From Angiostrongylus vasorum (taxonomy: Eukaryota; Nematoda; Chromadorea; Rhabditida; Metastrongylidae), in NCBI GenBank assembly GCA_018806985.1, contig JADANN010000075.1, forward strand, positions 186,001 to 250,000: 64,000 nucleotides of DNA, written 5' to 3'. The position numbers and the translations under genes are program-made. Positions 24,301-34,600 of this stretch are shown here, in pieces. A model generated the notes under the pieces. That model was not told the origin of the DNA. It made no database searches and was given only the letters and a program-made list of their open reading frames with translations. Positions within the stretch are counted from its first letter, which is position 1; each line of letters begins with the position of its first letter.

Positions 24301-26055
24301 TCCTCCAGTTGTATTGGTGGCAATTTATTCCTGAGTTTCTAAATATCTGCCATACTGCGAAGTATGTACTACTTCTTCCGAAGATGGGCGTAGAGTAGAG
24401 GTTAGATGTGCACTGCAACGCACACATGTTTTTGGTTCGACCTCGCTTCCTAACCCAACCAAGCTCTTAATCTCTCTTGCTTTATTAAATTGCTATTAGA
24501 CATATCTTAAAGGATAAAAGAGGCTGAACTGATACTAGGTATGCTCTTGCAAGTCACTGTATACGCCAGTTATGCACTTGACTACCTATAAGATGCTTGA
24601 TATGGAGTCGAATGCATGGTTACTAAAGGATTGAACAGCACTGGTCACTTTATCCTATATCCTCTAACACTTGTTATAGCGCAGTTTCTCCTTAACTTCA
24701 CGTAAAATTACTGGATGCAACAAAAGTGTATTACAACAAAAATCTATACAGTTAACCTTACTGTATTCCAGAACATTGGCAATGGCACCGACGTTGCTGG
24801 TGACAATATTCAGCCGCGGAATAGAACACATCACAGGACTGAACGATTTTCTTAATTGTGTACAAGTGAGCCCATGTTATCACAGTAAGGATGAGTCTTT
24901 CCATATCAGTGGATGGCTAACCCTAGTTGTTTATATGATGAGCTCCAGTTGTTGTCGATTCGTAAAATTCTAATAGTTATCGAACTGTGATCTTCCAGAT
25001 GATACAGTTGCCGTTCGCCTTACTACCCGTGTTGACATTCGTCTCTGACAAACGTGTGATGTTCACTTTTCGAGCATCAAGGTCGTCTTCTTATCGATTT
25101 ATTGGTTTATATTTTTGAATTAGAAAAGCCATGAAATCCCTCATCGTGACTGCATGATGCATGTTAGTATCTATCCTCTAGGTATGAAGAAATGTGCTAT
25201 AACAAGTGGGCAGTATTTATCAGTCACGTTAAGCCACTGGTAAATAGCCACTTAAGCTTGCTGCTTCACTTTGCCCAAATCATTTAGTAATCCTAAGGGC
25301 TAAATTTCCTCGTTTACGCCCCGCCCTTTCATCTGTTTCCTTTAAAAGATGATATAATCATAGAATAAGTATTACATTCAGACCTCAGCAGATTTTTTCG
25401 TTGATGGCAACGATAGTGATACTTGCCATTAATTTCTTCTTTCTCTACGAATGGATGAGTACGACGTTCGGTTTTAATGTTATCTCGATCAGCTCTTCTG
25501 TGATTCTGGCAACAATTTACATGATAGCGATGCTGTTTCTAGTAAGTTATCAGCTTCAGTATCCAACAAGCAAAGTATGTATGTAAGTATACATGGTGTA
25601 GTGCAATAGGGCACTGCTTCTATGAACAAACTCGTTCGTTCGAGTTCTAGCTGCTTCATATTGCGATAAAACCATCAGGTTACTTGGTAACAGCGCGTTT
25701 AACAACTACTTGGGTTGTCTATCACTGAAATAACATTCTAAGCACTAAACGCCTTATAAATTTCAGTTCTATTATTGTTTCGCTGCCATGGAAGTTTTTC
25801 CACGATTCGATTGGGTTGGTTTTCTTCCTACCGTACTCTTACCTCTTTTCCCTGTTATCAATCAATGCCAATCGAAGCTGCCAGTCAATAGATACGCTTT
25901 AACTTTAGGCCTTTTCAATTAAGGTATGGCTTCCGGCACCGAAATATCAGGATTTTGATGCGCCGTGGTTAGCGTCTATTCCATCGAAGGACGATAAATC
26001 CTCGTATGTGAATCCCGCCTGCGACGATGATGATGATGACGACGAATCCTTCTAA
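15360..26055 (+). CDS. NRAMP/SMF family divalent metal transporter (DMT1-like)
   Basis: Proton-coupled importer of Mn2+/Fe2+ in the plasma or endosomal membrane. Thirteen exons join in phase: 15360-15662, 16175-16305, 18232-18394, 19946-20077, 21657-21815, 22463-22574, 23126-23232, 23438-23487, 24772-24865, 24999-25081, 25382-25541, 25767-25814 and 25909-26055. The product has 562 residues, the usual family length. The TM1 metal motif DPGN (about residues 52-55) and the TM6 MPH motif (about 231-233, in [14 protein letters not shown]) are intact. So are [10 protein letters not shown] and [16 protein letters not shown] (the NRAMP consensus transport region), and [10 protein letters not shown]. 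An N-glycosylation sequon (NNT, about 317-319) lies in the expected lumenal loop, and the C-tail has an Asp run. The start is the first ATG after the acceptor; the donor at 15663 (GTGGTT) is weak but phase-required. It is a C. elegans smf-1/2/3 relative; which one is not decided. Confidence 0.96.
16870..17045 (-). mobile_element. SINE family B, degenerate copy
   Basis: Read on the minus strand, GCCCGACC/TTGGGCTCACCAA, ACCGATTTCC-like and GGAAACGCTCTAGCACGG blocks follow the family B order seen at 51905-52255. It lies in an NRAMP intron. Confidence 0.5.
17904..18165 (+). mobile_element. SINE family A-like, old copy
   Basis: GATTCGTGTAGGGCAGTTGT stands as the head, then ACACCCGGGTCCAATTACG, AAAATTCGTACCAGATTCGT, ATGCATTCACTCACCTG and GGATTGATC follow in family A order. 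Many substitutions; in an NRAMP intron just upstream of exon 3. Confidence 0.5.
18437..18808 (-). repeat. interspersed repeat, family C
   Basis: Inverted copy starting at TACTTGGACGGCCCGTCC and ending at GGCGGTAAGCCGTTGGGAG, with GATCAGAGGGAGATTTGCCA and TTCTTCTGAGCTTGC inside. In an NRAMP intron. Confidence 0.8.
19183..19467 (-). mobile_element. tRNA-derived SINE, family A (diverged)
   Basis: The inverted copy begins with an AGGATAAAAGATAAAG tail, then TCTCGGC, TGCATTCAACCTCATC and GTATCGAGTAGGTGCCGC. It ends with AACCGCTGCGCCATAGGCC as the reverse of the A-box head. Confidence 0.7.
20425..20804. mobile_element. foldback MITE, family D
   Basis: The left arm has AACCACAATGATGCTGAG and GGCCGCAGGTCTCTACGG. 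The right arm has AACATCATTGTGGTTATA and the outer edge GCCGTTAAAAAAGAATAGGC followed by ACTAAATAAAAAGT. In an NRAMP intron. Confidence 0.72.
21178..21447 (-). other. unrecognised 90-codon open frame inside an NRAMP intron
   Basis: A minus-strand frame with no stop, rich in charged residues, with wording such as [20 protein letters not shown] and [19 protein letters not shown]. It is relatively GC-rich compared with the flanks. I do not recognise a family, and no flanking splice signals or partner exons are convincing. It may be a fragment of a mobile element, a retro-copied exon or chance. Confidence 0.25.
22050..22446 (+). repeat. interspersed repeat, family C
   Basis: A long, well preserved copy from CGTCCTCCCAACGATTTACC to AGTATCCAAGTAAATAAGT, ending only about 17 bases before NRAMP exon 22463-22574. 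The repeat therefore supplies sequence next to that acceptor. Confidence 0.82.
23321..23340. repeat. (TA)n microsatellite
   Basis: Alternating T and A over about 20 bases in an NRAMP intron, within a wider run of TATG/CATG repeats from about 23270. Confidence 0.85.
23523..23636. repeat. T-rich low-complexity tract
   Basis: More than 100 bases made mostly of T runs broken by single A, G or C, immediately downstream of the short 50-nt NRAMP exon 23438-23487. Confidence 0.85.
23770..24236. mobile_element. foldback MITE, family D (best inverted copy)
   Basis: The left arm (TATTGCGAAATATAAC, GATGTTGAGATATTTGC, GGACCGCAGGTGTCTACGG) and the right arm (GTAGACACCTGCGGTC, AATATCTCAGCATCATTAAAG, TTATATTTCGCAATA) are near-exact reverse complements. 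They extend over roughly 220 bases each and meet near 24005. Confidence 0.85.
24388..24655 (+). mobile_element. SINE family A-like, old copy
   Basis: GGGCGTAGAGTAGAGGTTAG is a decayed head, followed by TTTTTGGTTCGACCTCG and CCAACCAAGCTCTTAATCTC. Near the end are GAGTCGAATGCATGG and AGGATTGAACAGC. In an NRAMP intron. Confidence 0.5.
25767..25922 (+). other. possible alternative C-terminus of NRAMP by intron retention
   Basis: The last intron (25815-25908, 94 nt) is open in frame. Read through, it adds 35 residues starting [15 protein letters not shown] and stops at TAA 25920-25922, replacing the 48-residue charged tail with a hydrophobic one. Splicing is the default reading, because GTTGGT and CTTTAG flank it and the spliced tail ([14 protein letters not shown]) looks like real protein. 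Confidence 0.35.
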
Positions 26056-27078
26056 AATCAGAATTTTTAAACGAAAGCGAGCAAAATTAATTAGTTCTTC
26101 GTCTTGTCGCATCCAACATCATCGTATTTCGATCGATTTGAATACTCGATTGTTCTACTGTATTTGTAGCTTCTAGTACTATGATTAAAAAAGTACCTAC
26201 CCTACATAGTTGCATTGTGGTCATGTTATTTTTCCTCCATCGGACGAGTTACACTGAGCTCTACGTGTCCCAGCAAATCATAGCTGTCGTTTTGATGACT
26301 GTACAAAAACATTTAACAAGGCTTCCAATGGGGAATCGATCAGTCACATTTTGCCCTCAGGATCTCTTCATAATTTTCGAAGTCCTAAGAAGAACAAATG
26401 AATACGATGGCATATTATTTCTTATTGTTCACTATGTGAAATTCTATCGAACATTTTCAATGGTATTCATTAATTTCGGTGGTTTTAACTGTTTCTGATA
26501 AACGACTTGTATCTCCTTCTTCTTTGTGCTTTGCGGTAATTCTTGATCGTATTATCTACAATATTATGGTAACTTTGTAGGGGCATTTTTGGGAATACGG
26601 TAAGTTTGACGTACATACGTAGCCATAAAATATTGGGAATAAAGTAAGGAATAAAGGAAGGGATACAATTTGAACAACATTTGGTTAAATAAACGAGCTC
26701 TACCATCTAAACACAGATGTTACAGCTAATGTCAGCCGAGGGAAGTGATTATAATCACATTGCACTTAACAGCACACTGTTTTTCCAGACGAGTTTGTTC
26801 GTCTGCTTCAGTCCAAAGGTAAGATTGTTGGTGTTGAGAGCACTAAAATAGGTCTGCTGTAATTCGTCAAGAACGATCAATGCGAAGTTTTATTGCATCG
26901 TAAAAAAAGAGATATTTTTAAGTGGTAAGGGTTTGTGGAACATCACTGACGTAGGCATCGTCATGGATGTAACAATGAAGAAGAAAATAATCAAAATATA
27001 GCCATAGAAAATCGAAAGGCGGAAACAATTTTAAGAACAAGCGGATACGTTATATTTTCAACGATAAATATGTGTATG

Positions 27079-27104
27079 TATATATATATATATATATATA
27101 TATA
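27079..27104. repeat. (TA)n microsatellite at the 5' edge of a SINE
   Basis: Alternating T and A run directly into the head of the family A SINE at 27108. Confidence 0.9.
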
Positions 27105-27107
27105 AAG

Positions 27108-27361
27108 AGGCGTATGTGGCGCAGTGGTTGGAGGCGCCACTGCGACATACACGTGGGAATCGATCCCCGAGCCCATGGTCCACCAAGCCTTCCATCCCCT
27201 CCTGGGTCTGCAAATTGGTACCAGACTTGTCTGGGAGGATCGCAGCACTGGCTCGACACATCGTAAGGCCACTACGAGTCACTGTATAGGCCAGATATGC
27301 ATTTAATCAGCTCCAAACGATGCTTAGTGGAGCCGAATACATGGTGACACACCCGTCAGGA
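27108..27361 (+). mobile_element. tRNA-derived SINE, family A
   Basis: The head GTATGTGGCGCAGTGGTTGG is intact, with AATTGGTACCAGACTTGTCT and TCGACACATCGTAAGGCCAC in the body. The 3' end stops after CACCCGTCAGG without the usual tail. Confidence 0.8.
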
Positions 27362-27393
27362 AATGTTAGCATACCGACAACATTATCTTTATC

Positions 27394-27418
27394 TATATAT
27401 ATACATATATATATATAT
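27394..27418. repeat. (TA)n microsatellite
   Basis: Short alternating T and A tract with one CAT interruption. Confidence 0.85.
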
Positions 27419-27643
27419 TGTATTGTGTTATATTTACACTTTCTGCAAAGAAGGTCCTGTATAACCCCGCCCAACTTATTTAGAGGCCACGCCGAGATTT
27501 TTGTTAGCTTTAAAGTGAGGATCTTGCAATATGTAACAAGTTTGAGAGGTAGATGAAAAACTTAATGACAAAAAATGAAAAAGAAAAAAAACATTGAATA
27601 ATGTGTGCATTATGTCTGCCTCATCAGTTGGTCGACTCATCGA

Positions 27644-27662
27644 CATATATATATATATATAT
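27644..27662. repeat. (TA)n microsatellite
   Basis: Alternating A and T over about 18 bases. Confidence 0.85.
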
Positions 27663-27868
27663 CATATGCATAAAGGCATACACGATATCTAGGCTGAAGA
27701 AAACAAAAAATTTTATGAAGAAATACGAGAAAGGAACGAGGAATGCACAGTGTATAGCCATTTGGTGCAATGAAACCCCCTGTAGCTACTATTTCTCAAA
27801 AAGTCCCTACTTTCTACACTATCGTATGTTTCCTATACTATTCGTGTTTGCTATTAACTACATTGTTA

Positions 27869-28248
27869 ACCTCTCAACCGTTTACCGCCCCATCGTGGCT
27901 GGGACGTGTTCCTGGGTGTCGGACTGCGATTTACAGCGGAGCGATTCATCCATCTGGCAGGGCCTCCCAAGCTCAGAAGAAGTCTAGCGTTTCCATCAGG
28001 AAGCCTAGCTAAGAGTAAACGAATACCAGGATCCACCACCGTCCTGGTATCATACTAGTCGCGTGGTGGCAAATCTCCCTCTGATCCACAAGGGCGGCGA
28101 CTGCTGTGGTGGTGACGACCTGTGGCGGACCTTCGCTACGGACTCCAGGTGCTACAATGGTTAAACCAGCAACACTCCCGAAAAATGGAAATTATGCTGG
28201 AGCCCGCAGAACCAGCGAATACGGGCCATCTAAGTATCAAAGTAAGTA
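27869..28248 (+). repeat. interspersed repeat, family C
   Basis: Copy from TAACCTCTCAACCGTTTACC to CATCTAAGTATCAAAGTAAG. The internal GATCCACAAGGGCGGCGACT and CGAAAAATGGAAATTATGCT are well kept. Confidence 0.8.
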
Positions 28249-28327
28249 CTGAGGATGGCAGCATTGACTGCACACATCGGTTCGCCACCGCACGTCATTG
28301 TATGACCCAGATTCGCATTCATTCACC

Positions 28328-28373
28328 TCATCGTAAATCTATAGGACTACAAAGCAACTAAGCTGTACTAAGA
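28328..28373. repeat. 46-bp direct duplication, copy 1
   Basis: It begins TCATCGTAAATCTATAG and ends AGCTGTACTAAGA. It is identical to 28505-28550 except for one G/C difference. Confidence 0.92.
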
Positions 28374-28504
28374 TGCTATGATGCTCTATGAAATCGAATA
28401 CATGTTGAATCCTTCAGCGAAAAGATCAATACCGAACACTTTATTCTTTTTATCTACCAAAAAAAACTATAAATTTCAAGAACACGATTTCCACACGAGT
28501 TCGG

Positions 28505-28550
28505 TCATCGTAAATCTATAGCACTACAAAGCAACTAAGCTGTACTAAGA
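28505..28550. repeat. 46-bp direct duplication, copy 2
   Basis: Second copy, 177 bases downstream of the first. It ends 10 bases before the poly(A) signal of the phosphatase gene, which reads on the other strand. Confidence 0.92.
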
Positions 28551-28560
28551 CTTTCAATGT

Positions 28561-28566
28561 TTTATT
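28561..28566 (-). terminator. AATAAA poly(A) signal of the phosphatase gene
   Basis: TTTATT on the plus strand reads AATAAA on the minus strand, 106 bases after the phosphatase stop codon. That is a normal distance for a nematode 3' UTR. Confidence 0.65.
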
Positions 28567-28671
28567 TAATGCTATGCTTAACAACCCATGCAGATTGCAG
28601 TTTACCGGTAGTATGTTGTAGCAGGCAATACTTAATTCTAATTGGTTTGAGAACACACGTATAATGTTCAG

Positions 28672-31600
28672 CTACGACGGATTAGCATTAGGGGCGGCGG
28701 GCGTTGATGGCGCTCCTCCTGATGGTGGCGGTTGTTCTTCGCCTGGATCACCAGTTTCGTCGTGTTTCTGCTCCATTTCTTTGCGAACCTTCTCGAATTC
28801 CTGTGGCTTCAACTGAACAAATGACAGCTCCAAGCTTGCATCCACCTAAAATCATTAATGTTCATGAGTTGAGAACACTTTTCTTTCCAATCCATACAAA
28901 TAGGACTGCACGGTCCCACTTTTGGAATGTCCTTATTTCCCCTTTTTCCCTTATTGTTCCGTACCGTCTTTAGCGCCAGTTATGAACTCCTTATATCCTC
29001 TTTTTAACGCTTATATAATTATCATTCCATGGAGCTTCTTAAACGCTGAATAAAAGGTTGAAATTCACAATGCGGCTAAATCATAGCCGTGGTGAATTCT
29101 AATCAGCAACTGAACGGACCACCTGCAATAATCACATAGGCTCTAACACATTCTCCACTTATTTCATCATCATCGTTCGTGGCGAAGACTTGCTCCGTTT
29201 ACGAATACACCAAAGAGTACCTCTCCTCTATTCATAAGTAGTTTCCACCCGCAAATACAGCTGCTTAACATCAACCACAACCACGTCTCCCCATCTTGTA
29301 AGTGGTCGCCCAGGAAAACGTCTGGATGATTTTGGTGCCAATGTGATCGCTTCTGTCATATACTCTTTGTCAGCTCCTCTTCTCACATTATTGAACCATG
29401 TATGTTTCGCTATCGATATGCACTTCGCTGAATCCTGTGGACGAGATAATTGTCAAACGTAGGTCAATGGTGCTTAGCCTAACTTCATGTTGTGTGCTTC
29501 CATTATATTCCGGAACATTTTTGCCAGACACTGTCCGTGATACAAGAGCAAGTTATCAACCCACATCTGCACAGCATAGCAACGTGATGGAAGGAGCAGT
29601 GAGCGAAAAAATTGAATGCGATTTATTGGGTACGAGAAGTGATTGATGGTTTCCCTTGAAAGATCTGATTCTACACACACTCATGTTGTTCACGCCGCTG
29701 CAGTAAAGTGCTTAACCATTTTGATTCGTTTTCCATCTATCCGTTGTCTTACCAACGGTTTACCGCCTCATCGTCCTTGGAAAGTGTTCTTGGGTGTTGT
29801 CCAGCGATGTACAGTGGGGGTTCATCTTCCCAGCTGAGCCTCCCAAGCTGAGAAGGAGACCGACGCTTCCATTCGGAAGTCCAGCTAAGAATAAACCGAT
29901 ACTAGGATTCAACACCATCCTGGTATCAAATTAGTCGCATGGTGACAAATCTTTCCGGCGACTACCTGGGCTAGGGACGTCCTGAGGAAGGATTTAGCCT
30001 GACCTCAGGGACACCACGGAACCACAATGGCTAAACCAGCAATTCACCGGAGGATGAAAATTGCTCTGGGGTCCACGCAATCAGTGAAAACCGGCCATTC
30101 AACTATCCAGGTGTCCATGTAGTCATTGTCGTATACTTCTGTCCTCATCATTCAGTCTTTTGTGCATCCCGTTTTAAGCATTTAATTACACGACGATATG
30201 TAAAAAAAGCTAATCTCCATTACCGCATTTTTCACAGATCATCTTCGCATTAAAAAAATACGCTATGGAACTCCGAGGAGGTCATCTTTAACGCATCACT
30301 GTGGCATCATACCTTAACGACAGCTGCATAATTGACGAGCTCTTCGTGGTATCGAGCGGCCGAAAAGACAGTGATCAAGGAACGTCCACAGAAGAACGCA
30401 TAACCAAACTCGACCACCTAAAATGAAAAGAAGGTGGAAATGATTCAAAGATTCTTATTGAAATTACCGATAACTGAACAGTTCGAATCTACTAATAGAT
30501 AATAGAGTGGCTTATATGACTTGTTAAAAAATCATTGCTCGTTATGTTAATCGTTATGATTGCTATCTCAAAATCTCAAGCAAGGTGGGCTTCATGATAA
30601 GACCAAACTTATCACCGTAATCATCCGGTGTTACAAAGAAAATATAGCATAAAATCTAAGTCAGATATAGTCAATTGTTACACTGCACTACAAAATGTTG
30701 CCACAGTGATACTGAGATATTTGCAAAACTCCGACCCCATCTAAATTCGAATCCGGGATTAGCTTTTTCCGGAGGCTCGCATGTTATCCACTGCAACACC
30801 GAGACCCATGTTTGGCATTTCTCTTTTTTACGTTATTGGTTCCATAAGCAATCAGCCATTAACGGGAATGGTATGGGGGAACACGAATCGGCACTAAACT
30901 TCTTAGATTTGCAAATATCTCAGCATCATAGTGGTTGTATTTCACATAATACCCTGCCATAGGGCGTGTGTGGCGTAGTGGTTGGACTGCGACACACACG
31001 TGGAATCGATCCCTGCTCCCATGGCCCACCAAGCCCTCCATCCCTCCGGGATGGGTAAGTTGGTACCAGACTTGTCTGGGAGGATTGCAGCACCGGCTCG
31101 ATACATCGGTAGGCCGCCGCGAGTCATTGTAAAGGCCAGATATGCATTCAATCACCTCCAACGATAATTAATGAAGTCGCATGCATGGCGCATCCCTCAG
31201 GGGATTGATCAACGCCGGGAGCTTTATCCTTTATTGTCTATTTACCCTGCCACGAAAAAAGTGATGGGTAGTAAACTAAATTTAAGCATTACAAAAATAC
31301 ACTTCTACGTAAGGCTACTCTTCTATACGGTCTTTGGGAGCAAAACACGATCACATTTGCCATTCCGTTCGTGTAGATCGTAGTCATAAAGTCTGATGCG
31401 TACCTGATGTGCTCGAATTATCAGGTCAATATTCAGCTGTTTGCATTTATCACGTACCATATCCTCACCAAAAATATGGGATACAGCCCGTATTTTATTT
31501 TGCTGAAAACATTTAGGAATTCATTCAACTACTGACAGGGTGGCAGACGATTCTAAAGCATCGCACTACTGCAATGAGTCGCCATAACCACCTGGAATCC

Positions 31601-34600
31601 TTTCGTACCCGTTTCTGGATCTGCCCATAGAAGATCTTGTGCTAAACCGCGTACAATTCTAAGCGGACGTTGTAATTTACGGATGTCATCAAGACTGTTG
31701 AGATTTGGTGATAAACCTATAAGCCGGTAATGAAAATGGTAGAAGTGGTAAAGCGATAAGAAGATGAGGAGTAAGACACTTACCGCCATGCATGCATAGG
31801 ATTCGCCCAGAAACCAATGCGGCCAATGGCATCTGAGCGAATACCTCATTGAAATGATCGTAGAGCGCTTTCGATTCTACCACATTGCGATAACGTTGAC
31901 GAATTTCCGCATTGAAGCCGTACACCCTACAATACACAAAGTCCACGTACATTTGAGATCACCGTACTTACATGACTAGTCTGTATACCGATAAATTGAT
32001 AAGCATATAGATGAAGAAAAAACCATAGGATCACATCGCCTAAAGACGGGATGCGATGGTATTTTCTTGCCTCAGGTTCATTACGAACTACAACTATACG
32101 ATAACGCCACTCCTTTACCATTTTCTGGCCATATAATTTTATATGTGAAATGAAAACGTGGCAAATATCGATAAGAGTCACAAGGTTTGGGAAATAATGG
32201 GAGAATTGTCAAAGGAGGTTACCGAAAGACTGTTATTGAAATGTTATTTGCTTGAATGGCCCATCTTCACGGGCTGTGCAGGTCCCAGCATAATTTCCAT
32301 TCTCAGAAGATTTGCTGCTTTAGCCACTGTGGTTTCTTGAAATCCCGAGATCAACCTAGCAGAAGAATTCCTCAGGTCTCGTGACCACTGCTGGTAGTCA
32401 CCGCCTTTATGAATCAGGAGATTTGCCACTATGCGATCAGTTTGGTAGAGCGGTCATTTCTGGCATTGGTTCACTCTTAGCTTGGCTTCCAGAAAGAAAA
32501 GTCGGGCTCCTTCTCAGCTTAGGAGCCTCATCTTGGGAGATGAACCGCTCGTCGACACACAGGAACACGGTACACAGTTGAGGAGTGGGAGGGAGCTTGT
32601 AGAAATCACACTCTATAGCTTTTTTATTTGCTGCCTATTATTTTTTTCATAGCAAGGCATTATGTGGAATGCAACCACAATGAGGCTGGATATTTGTAAA
32701 ACCGAGAAACTAGGTACGAAAGGATTCCAGGTAGCTACCACGTGAGACCCTGGAAAGAATAGTCGCAGGCTGGAATCCAGCCCAGGGCGTGAGTTCTGCA
32801 AAATCTCAGCATCGCGCTTGTATTTCAGATAATATCCTGCGGTGAGAAAGTAATAGCCGTTGAATAAAAAAGTTGTAAAATGTGATTTTGACTACAGCCT
32901 CAGGTAAACTGTGTTCAATGCCGATTTGTGCTCTCCAGATCATTCCCGTTGGCGGGTAGTTGTAGATGGCACCGTTAGGGTAAAAACTGGTTGAGAAGAA
33001 GCTATGGCGAGGACCCCAGTGGAGCAATGGGTAACATGTGAGATCCCAAAAGAGTAATTATGGGTTCGATTCTCGCCTAGGGTCTGAATTTCGCATATAT
33101 CTCAATGTCACTCTGTTTGTCGCAGAAATCGTTTAAAAACATACGCTTTGTATTCTATGACTTTCTAAGTGATAAAAACTGTTGGAAACGGATGAGAAGC
33201 TTAAGAATTCGATACAGTATGACTTCATTAAAGATGTGAATAAAAAATCCTCTATAATCATTGTATGGACAATAATTGCCGGTTATTAATATCCTGCCTA
33301 CCAGGCAACTCTTTTGTTACTATTTTTTGAATAACGGTGATCAAAACCAATCGATAAGTGATCCAGAACTTTACCTGTTAATATTAGAGAGCTCATGGTT
33401 ACCTCGCAATAAGTAGACTTTGCGAGGAAATTGAATACGAAGTGAAAGAAGCAATAAAATAACTTCTAAAGAATGCCGCCCACGGTCCACATAGTCGCCA
33501 AGGAAAAGATATCGATGCTTGAATGGCAGACCGCAGGCCTGAATACTTTCTTCGTTTAATAAACAGAAGAAAAGGCTTTTCCAGAATGATGAAAGTGCAA
33601 CTTCATCAATAGGCTTTTACAGCAGTACGTCTGCAGACGACCATTCATCAACAACAATGCTGACGAAATTTGAAGGATCTTCAGGAGCAATTTTACACGG
33701 AGATTTCGGATGGAATGAAGAAGATCGCCTCTACACTGCTTACAGTGAATAATGAAATTTGAAATGGAGTGGCGATACTCGCCAACGACTTATTCTGCAG
33801 GTTGTTTTACTTCTGTACCAGACGGCTTCATGGACAATGCCAACGCTTCTTGTTGTTGATAGAGCTCTACGTACGAAACTCATCGATTGGCTAGCACGGG
33901 TCAGAGCTTTATGCAATTTAAACGGTAGCATTTATCATTATAAAGGATAAAGGATAACGCTCTCGGCGTTGGTCTACCACTGAGGGATGCGCCATGCATT
34001 CGACTTCATTAAAGATGGAGGTGATTGAATATATATCTGCCCTTTACAATAACTCGCGGCGTCCTACCGATGTATCGAGCCAGTGCTGCTATCCTCGCAA
34101 ACAAGTTTGGTGCCATTTTTGCCTAGCCCGAAGGAATGGAAGGTGCGGTGGCCTCGCAGTCTGGGGTTGATTTCATGTGTATTGCAGGGCGCCTCTGAGC
34201 ACTGCGCTACAGGCGCCTGCGCACTTGGCATTAAAAACCACAAGCCCATGAGGGGTTCTGCATTCTAAATAACATTAATACTACAATAGTGAGCTGTACT
34301 ATGTCAAAATGAAGAAATCATGAACGATTCGACATTATGACGGGAACTTTTTCACTCTTTCTGTTATCTCGCAAGCATCTTTCACGAATATTTTCCATGG
34401 GTTTGATTGCGGCTTGAGAATTTATCGCCTTCTAGCCTCACTCACATGCTGAATGTCAGGCTCTACCTCTCCTAAAAACCCAAGATAATCCGATTAGATG
34501 AACTTTATGTCTCTATCAGATGTAATTGCCGGCCTCTGTGAATCATTAAGAGGTTTACTACATTGCAGCTATGATCCTCTCAGCGAGAAAAACAATTGGT

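Larger units (their letters stand above)
26060..28560. other. intergenic region between convergent NRAMP and phosphatase genes
   Basis: About 2.5 kb. It contains SINE A (27108-27361), family C (27869-28248), three TA microsatellites and one arm of a 46-bp direct duplication. An ATTAAA at about 26184 could be the NRAMP poly(A) signal. No gene was recognised. Confidence 0.6.

Noticed and set aside
26789..26818. A 30-nt exon-like piece flanked by TTTTTCCAG and GTAAGA after the NRAMP stop
   Set aside because: It is too short, has no partner exon and no family match. The NRAMP protein is already complete.
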